Below are positions 1-12,500 of a stretch of DNA of 64,000 nt, piece by piece. This DNA comes from Antedon bifida (Eukaryota > Echinodermata > Crinoidea > Comatulida > Antedonidae): positions 22,401,001 through 22,465,000 of the forward strand of contig OY727099.1 in assembly GCA_963402885.1 (NCBI GenBank), in the 5' to 3' direction. Numbering within the stretch: the stretch's first letter is position 1; the number at the start of each line of letters is the position of its first letter. A program made the position numbers and the translations under genes. The notes beneath the pieces are model-generated. The model worked only from the letters and a program-made list of their open reading frames with translations, did no database searches and was not told the origin of the DNA.

Positions 1-159
1 TGTCACACACAGCCAATGTCACACACAGCCAATGTCACACACAGCCAATGTCACACACAGCCAATGTCACACACAGCCAATGTCACACACAGCCAATGTC
101 ACACACAGCCAATGTCACACACAGCCAATGTCACACACAGCCAATGTCACACACAGCCA
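1..159. repeat. 16-bp minisatellite
   Basis: About ten near-perfect copies of TGTCACACACAGCCAA in tandem, starting at the window edge, so the array may extend upstream. It lies 5' of the first visible eif4g2 exon, probably in an intron. The repeat translates as an open frame only because 16-mer repeats cycle through all three frames without a stop. Confidence 0.95.
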
Positions 160-524
160 CTACTTAAAGTAAGCCTTCATCTTGTTGAAGGCGGCAACTT
201 AATAAAAGGAGAAGATAATCAGTTGACCAATGACGATAATCATTTATATTTGTTGCCCAATAATCATGGTCACAAGTTATTTGGCCAAGTACCATCATGA
301 ACATGGCCAATCACGATGCAATTGGACTGTCCCTTGTGATTGGTCACCTCGCATGCATTTTGCCTACAGTATTGCATTGCGTACAAGTATGAACCAAGCT
401 TTAAGATACAGTCATCTGAACCTGGTTTAAAAACTAGTTATAACTTAGTTAAGAATATATAACCTAGTTAAGAATAATTAACTTTAAAGTTAAGATAATG
501 ATAATTTTCTTCTTTTTTTTTCAG

Positions 525-3500
525 AATCCTCAATAAAATCGCCCCTGAAAAATTTGACAAACTTTGCAATGATTTACTTAATGTCGGCATAGACTCCAAA
601 GCTATACTTAAAGGAATTATCCTCTTGGTAAGTTAGAATACGTTTACAGTAGAACCTCCTCCCTTTGGGACACCTCTATTCAGGGGACACCCTTATTATT
701 TTCATAAAACAAAAGCATAGCAATTTATGTTTTAACTTTAATTAATCTAATTTCTGACTAACCCCTATTTAGATGACACCTCTTTTGAGGGACGTTTAGT
801 ATGTCCTAAATTCGAAATTGGGATAGTGTACCTATGTGGGAGAATCTATGGGTTAGCATTCGATTTACTACAGGTCCAGTAAATCCCATGCCGGGCATGT
901 CAAATATCCTAGTAACTGGCCCATTTTGGCTGGTCATTTTTTCACAGAAAATTTCATGTGTTAAAATTATTAATTAAAACATATAAATGATTTTTGGCCA
1001 GTAAAAAATGGTTTGCTGTCTTGTGCCAGTTCCCTGCCCATTATTTTATTTAATTTAGTTGTTGAATCAGATACTTGACATATATTTTATAAATTTAATT
1101 TCAGATTTTTGACAAAGCGCTTGAAGAAGCCAAATATAGTTTCACCTACGCTCAGCTATGTAAACGTCTCTGTGAATTAGCCCCCAATTTTGAACCTCCT
1201 GGGTCCTCAGGCCCTGCAGTAAGTCAAACTATTTGTTATTTGAAGAAAAATAATATAAAGTTTTGTAGATTTATATAAACTTATTACTATTACAACTGCC
1301 AAAATTTCATTTTATTTCACTTTACTAATAACGTATATAAAGTGGAGGAGCCTAAATAAAAGCATAGCTTGTAGTGAATAGGCTCCTTAAAACAAAAAAA
1401 ATAAAATATAAATAATATAACAAAATTAGGAACTCCAAAAAATAACAACAGACTTCATATAATAATAATAAAGATTATCAAGTTTGAAACATGAAAAACA
1501 AGAAAAATAGATTATATAAATTATTTAAGATGAATCCAAACATGTAAATAATAAAAGAAATTACAAAGAACCTTCAACCAATAATAGCTAGAGGTTATAA
1601 GGTCAATCAGGTGTGTTTGTTTGTTTCTATATTTGTTAGCAGGATTACTCAAGTTATTGCCCAATTTTCATAAGATTTTAAAGGATAGTTTCATAGCTGT
1701 ATGGGAACATTGTGTTCAATGTTCATATGTCTAGGCAGAGGTTTTTCGCTCTCTAAGTGTCCTAGTCTCGTTTTATTATCAAACCCAAAAAAATTATTCA
1801 TTTTCACTTTTAGACTTTCCAGCGTCTCCTTATTGCCAAGTGTCAAGATGAGTTTGAAAACCGGTCAAAGGCGTTCAAAGGTTTGCTGGATTATGATTAT
1901 GTTTATTTTATAAAACCGCATTCAATGATTTATAGATATTGTTGTTGAAACTGCACTATGCTCGGATACTGCGGGATATTTAGCTAGGGGTGATACCGTT
2001 CGAGAATCAGCTGTTTTTTTATATTTTGTTATAATTTAATAATAATAATTAATTTTATAATCTAAATATTTTGTGTACCATATTTAGGGGGTGTTTATTC
2101 GAGGAAAGCGTTTATTCGGGAGAAGCGTTTATTTTTTTGGGTGTAATATAGTAACATGTATAATCAAATAAATACCTACTAGATCTGAAAAAATACAACA
2201 CAATATCAAGATGTGATAGAATACAGTAAAAGTTGTATGCAAATGCTTGGTAAATTGTAGATCATACCAATCAATGAATTCTACTACAAATAGAAATGTG
2301 TTGTAATACAATATTGTGTATATATGCATGTGGCAGGGCGTTTATTCGAGGTAGGGGGAATTTATTCAAAATTATGTTCTATGAGTGGGGGTGGGAGGAG
2401 AGAGGTGGCGTTTATTCAAAGTGGGAGGTTTATTTGAATAAATACGGTATTTGATGATGGTTTCCCAATTTTAAAATTTTGGATCAACTTTGATATTTCA
2501 GCGTACGACAGAGATGGGTACATGGACATGGAGGAAGAGGAGCAGAGGCATGTTGCTAAGCTTAAAATGCTTGGCAACATCAAGTTCATATGTAAGTCAC
2601 TATTATATTCATAATGATAACAGTATATTATGTATCTGATGCTTGGCCGGAAAGGACACTTCATAGCCCGCTAGCAAACAGCACGATCGTAGCCTACTTT
2701 TTCCGCAGGTAAACATACGCGATAAGAAACATTTTTTGCGTTCATCACGAACGTCAAGGGGAAGTCCCCCAATGAAAAAAAAATATGCCTACTCATCAGT
2801 AGGACAACTCTGTAGTTGGTCGGAAAGGACACTTCATAGCGCGCTAGCAAACAGCACGATCGTAGCCTAGCCTACTTTTTCCGCCGTTAAACATACGCGA
2901 TAAGAAACATTTTTTGGACTACACCATGCAGGAACGCACATTTCCAATGATCCGATCCTTTGTCGTTACACGACACGTGAAATTTCTTATCAGAGGGTGC
3001 GTGTGCGTCAAATGGAATTGTTTTCCCAATGTATTGAATTACGTATGTTCGATCGGATCGGCGGTGGTGGGAGGATAAGCTAGGAGTGCGTGTAATTTTT
3101 TTTCAACGAAGGCAGCTAGCTCGATTATTGAGGCGGGGGTGGTGCGACTTCAATACTTTCAGTGACCTCCGATCGAGGAACATTTTTAGCTTGATTATTA
3201 AAAATGTACACCCCTGTATTTTAATGTACTATCTATACCATGATTTACCACGCACACGGCGGCCGGGACGATATTGTTTTGGTTTACACAAATATGTTCG
3301 ATGTTTTGTCTACTGTGTATTATGCGTTTAGGGAAATTCCTTGCAACGAAGACAGGCGATAGTTTTGCGTCTCGTCTGAGTCGTGTAAACAAATCTTCTT
3401 GACATTATTTTCTATCTACTTCAGTGGTTTTTATTGTGGTAAAACTCGGGAAGGGCACTCACGGCCAACGCAAAAAAGGGCAGGCCAGTAGTGGCCGTGG

Positions 3501-6500
3501 GTGCTGTTCATTTTCGAGGGCATTGAGGACAACTAGGAGGGCACTGACGGCACCGCGGTAAAATTCGAGGCCTGTACGTTACCGACGAAAGATCCCACCG
3601 ATCCATAGAGAGTCGATAAATAATTCAGTGTGATATTGTTTTAACTGAAAACTTTATTTACAATATACAAGTAAACGCATTTTAGACGATTCAGACAACA
3701 GCCAATACTATCGAAAGAGAGACATGGCAGTAACAAAACATGTGTTTACATCTCTCGGCGGCGGCCGGTGAAAGCGCGTCTCAGTTGTTATAACACTTTG
3801 TTACGCAATCTTTTGTTTCTTGGCTTGTGGTCATGTCACGTGTCTCGTATGCATTAGGCTCTTTATGCATGCTGCGCCTCAGCTCTAGAAAGTACCTGCC
3901 TGTTACTAATCTATTTTTAGATTGGTTGTGGTTGATATTTTTAAGCGTCACGGATAAGGTTTTAAGCGTCACGGCCGACCGTAAAGCGTCACGGTAGAGA
4001 ACCCAAGCGTCACGGTACCGTGACGCTTCAAAGGCCTGGGGGGAACACTGATGTCCATATCACTTTTTTTGTTAAATAAAGTTTGATAGTGTAGACAGAG
4101 CTTAAGCCTCCTGTCCCCATTCCACTAATGTCACTGGCAAGAATATTCCTTGTTCCTTCCCGCAGTTTGCCTGCATAATGTATTTCAAAATCCTAATTTT
4201 ATAAATCATCTCTAAAGCTCTGTCTACACTGTCAAACTTGATAAAAAAAAGTTTTTTGTCGTATAAAGTTTGATAATGTAGACAGAGCTTAACACCTCTT
4301 CCTTGTAGTGCTGATTTTCAGGGATCATGTAAAATGAGTGCAAACATTCAAATAATAATTTTCATAAAAAGAATTTACAAGGTCACTTCAATGACCTAGA
4401 AACCTAAAGAAATGGTATTCTGACTTACTATAGAGGGGGTAAACATCTTTTGAAACTCGAGTCGATCACGTTATAAAGCAGTGTATGTGTCGAGGACTAT
4501 AACATTATTGTGCAATGAATTTTTCATGTAATTTTTTATCGTACAGGCGAACTTGGCAAGTTGGACATGCTTCACGAGTCCATCCTTCACAGGTGTATCA
4601 AGCAGGTAACCGTCATTATCTTAATTATTAAAAAGATTAAATAAATGTGGGTTTGTAGAGGGCCTAACCACATTATCAAGGTAACAACTGCCCCTTAAAC
4701 ATCCATAGCTGCAACCTTTAAAGATGTATTGTCCCCCTAAAAAAATAATTTGAAAAAATAATTGTTGTTGAATATTTTAATTTAATGTCACATAATAGTT
4801 ATCCACTTTGACTAAAAATTGGATAAAACAAAAATTATTTACCTGAAAAAACTATAATTTAAAGTAAAAAATTGTGAAATTGCCTGCCATCCAATGAGTT
4901 TTTGGTTTTAAGTTTATATTTTGTTCGTGAAATAATTGATAATGTTTTTAATTTCTTCTTACAGTTGCTTGATAAGAAGAAGCATGAGTCAATTGCTGAT
5001 AGGGCAGAAGACTTGGAATGCCTCTGTCAAATAATGAAGACTATCGGCCGCAGGCTGGATACAAAGAAAGCCAAGGTAAGAAACCATTATATAGCCACAA
5101 ATAGTTGACTATAGACACTTTACAGCACTATAAAATGGTCACTTAAAAGTTAAAGATGTAGTGTCCCCAAAAACATGAAAAATGAGGATTAATAATATCA
5201 GACTTTAAATAGGCCATTTTGCAGTTTTAATAAAATTATTCACTTCTGTAAAAAAAAAATTATTTCACTTTCACACTTAATTTTAATTTAAGTATTTTTT
5301 GCTTTAAATTACATTTTTTTCAGGTAAATAATTTGTTTCATTCCAGTTTTTGGTCAAACTGAATATTAAAATGGCATATCCAACAAAAAATGTGAAAAAA
5401 AATTTATTTTTAAAGGAGGATTCAGCGTGATTTTTAACGTATACCTGATTCACATATTAAAACAAGGCCATATATACATGGCTGCAGTTGCATGTGCAAA
5501 TTTGAGTTAGTGTTTACCAACCGACCGACATAGTGAGCTATAGAGTTTGCACATGACTAAAAATAATTTTAACAAAACGTATTCTTAAAGGCCAGGTGCG
5601 GGCAAAAAATTTCTATTGATCATACATTCCAATAATTATCGATCTATAGTTTCCCCTATGTTTCATAATTTTTGGGATTTTATTTGTGTTACACAAGCTT
5701 GTTGAAAATAAGCACTTTCTTATTAGTGGGGGGATAGTTCAAATTACACAGTAAAATCTCTATTCTTTTGTACACAAATTTTGTAAATAGAGAGGCATTT
5801 TAAAAAGTTATGAAAAATAAACGGTGTGGTAAAAAATGTTATCAGATGACTAAATATAGGTAATATAACTTGAATTTTACATTTCTGGTATTTTTATTCA
5901 ACTTCAGATTTTTATTTTTATACTATAGCAAATATTATCCACCGTATATCCACCATCTTTTTTCACCTTCTAGGGAGTCACCAGACATGTTATTACATTA
6001 GGTTAAACTACCTAACTACTGAAAAAAAGTTTTCCTGGTTTTTATGGCAGAATTTTGCCAAATTTTGTATTTGACCATATTAAGGGAAATTCATGTTTTT
6101 TCGTCTTGATTTCTGTTACAAATATTTGATTTATGTACAATTAACCAGATATTATATTTAAAATTCATGCCTGTACCTGAGCTTTAAACTGTTTTTTCAT
6201 CACTGTTTTTTTTTTGTAGGCCTTGATGGATCAATATTTTGAGAGGATGAAGAAGCTGTCGGTGAACTATGAACTGCCGGCAAGAATTAGGTTCATGTTG
6301 CAGGACTGTCTGGAGCTACGTAACAATGAGGTAAGTCTCATTTGATAGAAGAACCTATTGGGGCCAGACCAGATACTGTGAAGTTACAGACCAAGATTAA
6401 GTTTGTTAACTTACTGAGATTGGCTGATATAGTCCTTTAGCAATCCCCAGTTCAACATGGGACTATATTTGAATCCTGGTATCTGAAATCTAAACCTAAT

Positions 6501-9500
6501 AAGGCAGTGTGATTTGGAAATTTAAAGACAGTGGGTACGCATCGTCACAAGATGTTTACCAACATCTTTCAGGGCTTTTGCCTTCATTTTCTGAAACATA
6601 TTTTTATAATTCTGTACAATCCTGTTTCTTGTTTTCCTATGTATTCAGATTTTGTAAATAAATGTCTATTGAATGAATATGGAATACATTTTTATTTATT
6701 CAACAAACAACTTAGCTGCTTATCTCAAGTCTAGTTTTATATGTATATATGTATATACATTTTTTTCCTATTACCGTAGTTCCCCGGGTATAATCCCACC
6801 CCCCTTGTACGTGAAATTTGCCCGAATTTGGGAGGTGGGACTATACCCGGGGATTTCCTGGTGTATGAACTGAAAATGACAATATTTCTTCTGGCTACGA
6901 TTTAGGCTATCTAAAGCTATATTCCGATTTAGGCCTAGACATTAGACTGCCAGGTCATCTAGGCCTAGGCGGCCTATGCCTACTGTATAGATTTTCTCCC
7001 AGATTTCTACTTAAAAATACCCTAAAATGTGATCTAGGCCTGGCTTCCTAAATAATATCGACATGAACTCATACGAGTTCTCCGTCTCTCCCGATTCCCC
7101 ACGCTCGAGCTCTGTGCAAATCGCATGTTGTTGCATGTGACACGAACTACAGTACTGCTCCGGTCGGTATAGAGGGCGGTGTTTTTTTTTATGGTAATCA
7201 AGCATGCAGTAGTGTAAACAACACGGCGAATACATGATGTGCAGAACGCGATGATCGGGGCGATGATATTAAGGTTGTATTCAACTTTACGATAGCCAAT
7301 GTTTGATGAGTTTTAAGTCAGCCGAATTCAGGGAAATTACTCTATTTTTTGGTGAGAATTTCTTTTTAAAAAATCGACGTCGGCCTAGCTAGCTAGGCCT
7401 ACCTGGGGTAGCACTAACATTTCATTTTGTTTAGCCATTTGGCGAAAGTCAAAATATTTTTTTTAGTCAAATCAGTTTATCTATAGCCAAAATGGCTAAA
7501 GTTCAATTTTTTTTATTTAGCCAAATGAATCAGTCATTAGCCAAAATTAAAAATTGTTGAAATATAATGGTAAAAACGTTTTAGTTAATTTATCTATGTC
7601 AATAGGTCTATACACTGTTCCCTGAACGTTTTTGTAAGGCATTTGGGGAAAGAGAGCCATGCCTAAATCACTGCTGTATATTTGATTTTAAAAAATAATT
7701 GTTGTTGTATTTTATATGATCAAAACAATTGTTTTTAATCATACAGCATTCATGCAGTTATCAATTTAATAAGAAACCTTTTACAGTTTTCTGAAATCCC
7801 CTGAACGCTATGTTATTTTTGTTTTTTACGCTTGGCTGGTGGCTTCCGTACCACGCGAAAATCGTGTCCTAAGACTTTCACGGTCACCGCCGCGCAGCGG
7901 GTGAATGTTTTTAAATTGGGTATGCTCAAGAGGTGCGAAAGCGCAGTAGCGCAGGCCTAGGCCTACAAAATTATGTACGTCGTAGGCCTATATGCTAAAA
8001 ATATTTCTAGCAAACGAACACTCGTATCGTTGTTGAACGTGCAGATAATATAGGCCAAAGCACAGGGAAAAGGCGTTTCTGTCGGGGGAGAAATTTATAC
8101 CATCCCGGCTCGATTATTTATTACCCAACAACACAGAAGCCGGCGGCCGGCCTTGCTGTTTATATAGTCCGCAATAAATGCACGTGTGTGTTTAGCTAAA
8201 TCCCTGTTAGACTCTACCATTTCCCGAATGTTGTTTTGTTTACTCTACTGACGCACTGCACACGCGAGGAAACTTTATTAAGGGTAAAATATGAAACTAC
8301 ATTATTGGAGCCTAAAATGCATAACGCATAAATATTGATTTCGATAAGATCATTCATTGAAGATACTATGTTTTTTTTTAATCTGAAAAGAACACCCTTA
8401 TCGAAAAATAGACAATCCCGGTAAATAGCCGACCGTCGGCTGTCGAGTCGTCGATCGTTTGTGCAGCGCAACACGTGATAGTTTGGGTAGACTCCATCAT
8501 CCATGTGTCGTGTAACGTCTGTCTCTCTGTGCAGTCTACCTCTGCTATCTCCATCATATTGAAATAACAAAGAGACGCCTGGTACAACGAAACAAGTTGA
8601 CGAAAATGGAGCTTGAAATAAACAACACGATAACGAACAAAATAAATGCTTGAAGATCGACAAATGGACCTTTTAGTTGGACTTTATGCTTTCGCCAAAA
8701 TGATTATTTTATTATCTATTTTATCATATGTCATAGCCAAAATGGCTAAAGTAGCCGTTTTATTTTTCGCCAATCTGGAAACGTTTTCGCCCATGGCGAC
8801 TTGGCGATCGGCCAGTGCGAGCCCAGCCTACCTCTGTCCTAATGATAAATTATACACTGGGACTTTGCCCGGGGATATGCTTGCGTGCGAAGGTAATCGT
8901 AAAGTCGGGGGTGGGATTATACTCGAGGTGGGATTATACCCGAGGAACTACGGTACTATTTTTTTTCCATGGCTGTGGTTGTTAAATAACACTAAACGTG
9001 TCTTATTTGATTTGAGGAATTGATTTGTTATATTTTCTAGTGGATGCCAAGACGAGTGATGCGTGACCAGGGTCCTAAATTAATTGAACAAGTGCGCCAA
9101 GAAGCAGCACGGGTAAGTTTATATATTTATATTTACAGCATTAAGAATTTTGATTTTTAACAAAAAAAAAGTGTGATGTGCCCGAATATGGTAGTGATAT
9201 GCTTAAATATAGTGGTGATATGGCATCATGTCCATATATGGGCACATCATTTTTTTGTCACATAAAATTTGATAGTGTGGACAGAGCTTTAGAGAAGTTG
9301 TTATATGCGACTACTGTATAAATATGATGTAAAGTGTTTAAAAATGTTGGTATTTGCTGCTATATCAGTCTGACTCAATTCATGACTCAAACTTGTACTT
9401 TTGCTTGATGTGCAGACGCCCTACCATTAAACCACTCGTGCTTTTATAGTATGTTCAATTATCCAATTGGATGGCAACATTTTTATATACGCTCAGGACT

Positions 9501-12500
9501 AGTTATTGATTGACTCGCAGATTTCAAATTGGTACACCTTTCAATTCAATTCAACTTTTATTTCAGACAATTGTCCATATGGTATAATACATTACAAAAA
9601 AAAAGATGAAGGAGAGAGGACCAAAACTTTTATCTATTGGTATATAATGCCTCTCTCCATTTGTAGTACATGTTTGAATCCATCAACAAATATTAATGTA
9701 TAAAAATTAACATTCTGTTTTCGCTTTTCATTATTCTAAGTCGAAATCCTCAAATATTCTTTATCTTAAGCAAAAACAATTACCGTAGTTCCTCGGGTAT
9801 AATCCCACCTCGGGTATAATCCCACCCCCGACTTTACGATTACCTTCGCACGCAAGCATATCCCCGGGCAAAGTCCCAGTGTATAATTTAACATTAGGCC
9901 AGAGGTAGGCCTAGGCCTACTGTAGCTAGCTAGGCCGACGTCAATTTCTCACCAAAAAAATAGAGTAATTTCTCTGAATTTGGCTGACTTAAAACTCATT
10001 AAACATTGTTAAGTTGAAAACAACCTTAAGGCTAGCATGCCCCGATCGTCACGTTTTGTACATCCTTTCGCCGTCGTGTACATTCTTTCTTGTTGTTTAC
10101 ACTACTGTGTGCATGCTTGATTACCGTAAAAAAAACACCGCCCTCTATACCGACCGGCTTGTGCAGTAGAGTTTGTGTCACATGCAACAACATGCGATTT
10201 ACACAGAGCTCGAGCGTGTGGGTGAACATGGAGAACTCGTATGATCGAGTTCATGTCGATTTAGGAAGCTAGGCCTAGATCACATTTTAGGGTATTTTTT
10301 AAGTAGAAATCTCGGGGAAAATCTATACGGTAGGCATAGCACAGGTAAGACCAATTAGGCCGTGTAGGCCTAGATGTCCTGGCCGTCTAATTGCTAGGCC
10401 TACATCGGAATATAGCTTTTAGATAGCCTAAATCGTAGCTAGAAGAAATATCGTCATTTTCAGTTCATGCAGTGGGAAATCCCCGGGTATAGTCCCACCT
10501 CCCAAATTCGGGCAAATTTCACGTACAAGGGGGGTGGGATTATACCCGGGGAACTACGGTATTAAAAAATAACAATTTAGAAAAAAAATAAATATTAATT
10601 TTCCATTTCAGGATTTGGGCATCTATATTCCAAGCAAACAAACCGATTTTTTTAGTGGCATAAATGGAGATCGCGGATTTCTTGGACGAGGACAACCAAG
10701 GGGAGGTCTCAATGACGTATTTATACAGGGACCAATGGGGAGCAGCGTCGGAACCGGTCCAGGCGTGATTGACCTTGACCCTTACGGAGCCGGAAGTTAC
10801 AGCCCAAAAACACGTCAGAGAAATTTTAATCGAGATTCGGATTACAAATCTGGTGGTAGGTTTTGAAAAAAGACAAATTATTTTTACTGAATTTGTATGA
10901 ATATTAAGTTAATCAATGAAATCAATTTTCATTTCATTACATGTATATACTATTTATTAAACATTTGGTAAATAGAAGAAAACCATGGGCCTATTGACCA
11001 ACACAGTAGTGGGAACTATGCTTTGGTGCTTAACGTCCTTGCTTCCCAAAGTGATTGGTTCAAATCCTGCCTTGGTCACATTAACCAATTTTTCCCTTTA
11101 TTTAAAAACACTGCCACTACATAGGTCAAAACATAACTCATACAATTTTCTCATAAATTAATGTACAAATTTAAAATACTTTTTTTCCTAATTAATATTG
11201 TTATTTATTTTCAAATAGGCTACAGTAATAACTACTCACAGTATGGTAACCAGGGTCGCCAACGGCAACAGAATCAGAACCCTACATATGGTAACCAGGG
11301 GCAACAGCAATACCAGAGTCAGTCGCAGTCATACCAGCAGCGTCAGTCGCAAGAGAATTCTGGCTTCGGTCAAACACGTCAAAATACACAAAGCAGAGAT
11401 ATGCCACCACGCTTTTCAAAAGGAGGAGACGAAGTAAGTGTATATATCGTCACTATTCTTTCAATACCTTGTATCACCACAAACATAATTTTACAGTATG
11501 ATGGTTTTGTATGTTGTGCTTGTAAATGTGTACTGAATTGGAAAAATCCTACAGATTCCAGTAAAATAAAAATGATAATAAATAAATAAATGAAATTCTG
11601 GTTTTAAATAAGTATTTTTAAAAATAATATAAAGATAAAAGGTTTTTCCATAGTTTTGGTGACTTTTTCACTCGGATTTTGGTTCCAAAACCCTGTATGT
11701 AGAGTGGTTGCTGAAAATAAAATCTTTATCTTTAACCCTATGAAATTATTTGTACCATTGCACTTATTCATTATTTATATACTAATCTGTTACCTTTTTT
11801 GTTCACAGGTAAGCCTTCGTCCTAACCAATCAATAATCCTGAAACCTCAAAGCCTCAACATGCTACCCTCAAGCACAAAGAAAACAACTGCACCCCTTAC
11901 AAAAGCACCCCAATCCCTGCTGAAGCCACAGGTAGCGATGCAGATGAACCCATCGATGGTACCTATCAAACAGGTAGCCATACAAGAGAAACCGAAGCCT
12001 GTCAAGAAACGTACCAACAACAAGAAAGATGTCCTTACTGCATTGGTACTTACTATTTCTATGATTATTTAGATTCATGTAGAGATTATGTAGATTTGTA
12101 GAGATTATATAGATATGTAGAGATTATGTAGATTTGTAGAGATTATGTAGATATGTAGAGATTATGTAGATATGTAGAGATTATGTAGATTAGTAGAGAT
12201 TATGTAGATTTATTTAGAGATTACCGTTTCTTGTTTATGATTATTCAGATTTATTTAGAGATTATGTAGATATTAAGTAGAGATTATGTAGATTTATAAA
12301 GATTATGTAGAGATTATGTAGATATGTAGAGATTATGTAGATTTATTTAGAGATTATGTAGATTTATTTAGAGATTACCGTTTCTTGTTTTATGATTATT
12401 TAGATTTATTTAGAGATTATGTAGGTTTATGTAGAGATTATGTAGGTTTATGTAGAGATTATGTAGAGATTATGTAGGGATTATGTAGGGTTATAGAGAT

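Larger units (their letters stand above)
525..6330 (+). other. eif4g2: MIF4G domain of eIF4G2 (seven exons)
   Basis: Exons 525-627 to 6220-6330 encode the HEAT-repeat MIF4G domain that, in the family, binds eIF4A and eIF3. The window enters it just after the expected RKVRG segment, at ILNKIAPEKFDKL, and leaves it at RIRFMLQDCLELRNNE. The segment between the second and third exons (PPGSSGPA-TFQRLL) is shorter than in vertebrates, where a glycine/glutamine-rich stretch sits. The exon at 9041-9112 continues with WMPRR and a basic stretch that follows the MIF4G fold in homologues. Confidence 0.93.

Noticed and set aside
16-300. 94-codon open frame starting in the minisatellite
   Set aside because: It is the translated 16-bp repeat running into intron sequence; no conserved residue or splice context.
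8214-8663. 149-codon minus-strand open frame
   Set aside because: Lies wholly inside the nested hAT-like insertion; the composition and sequence show no transposase or other domain.
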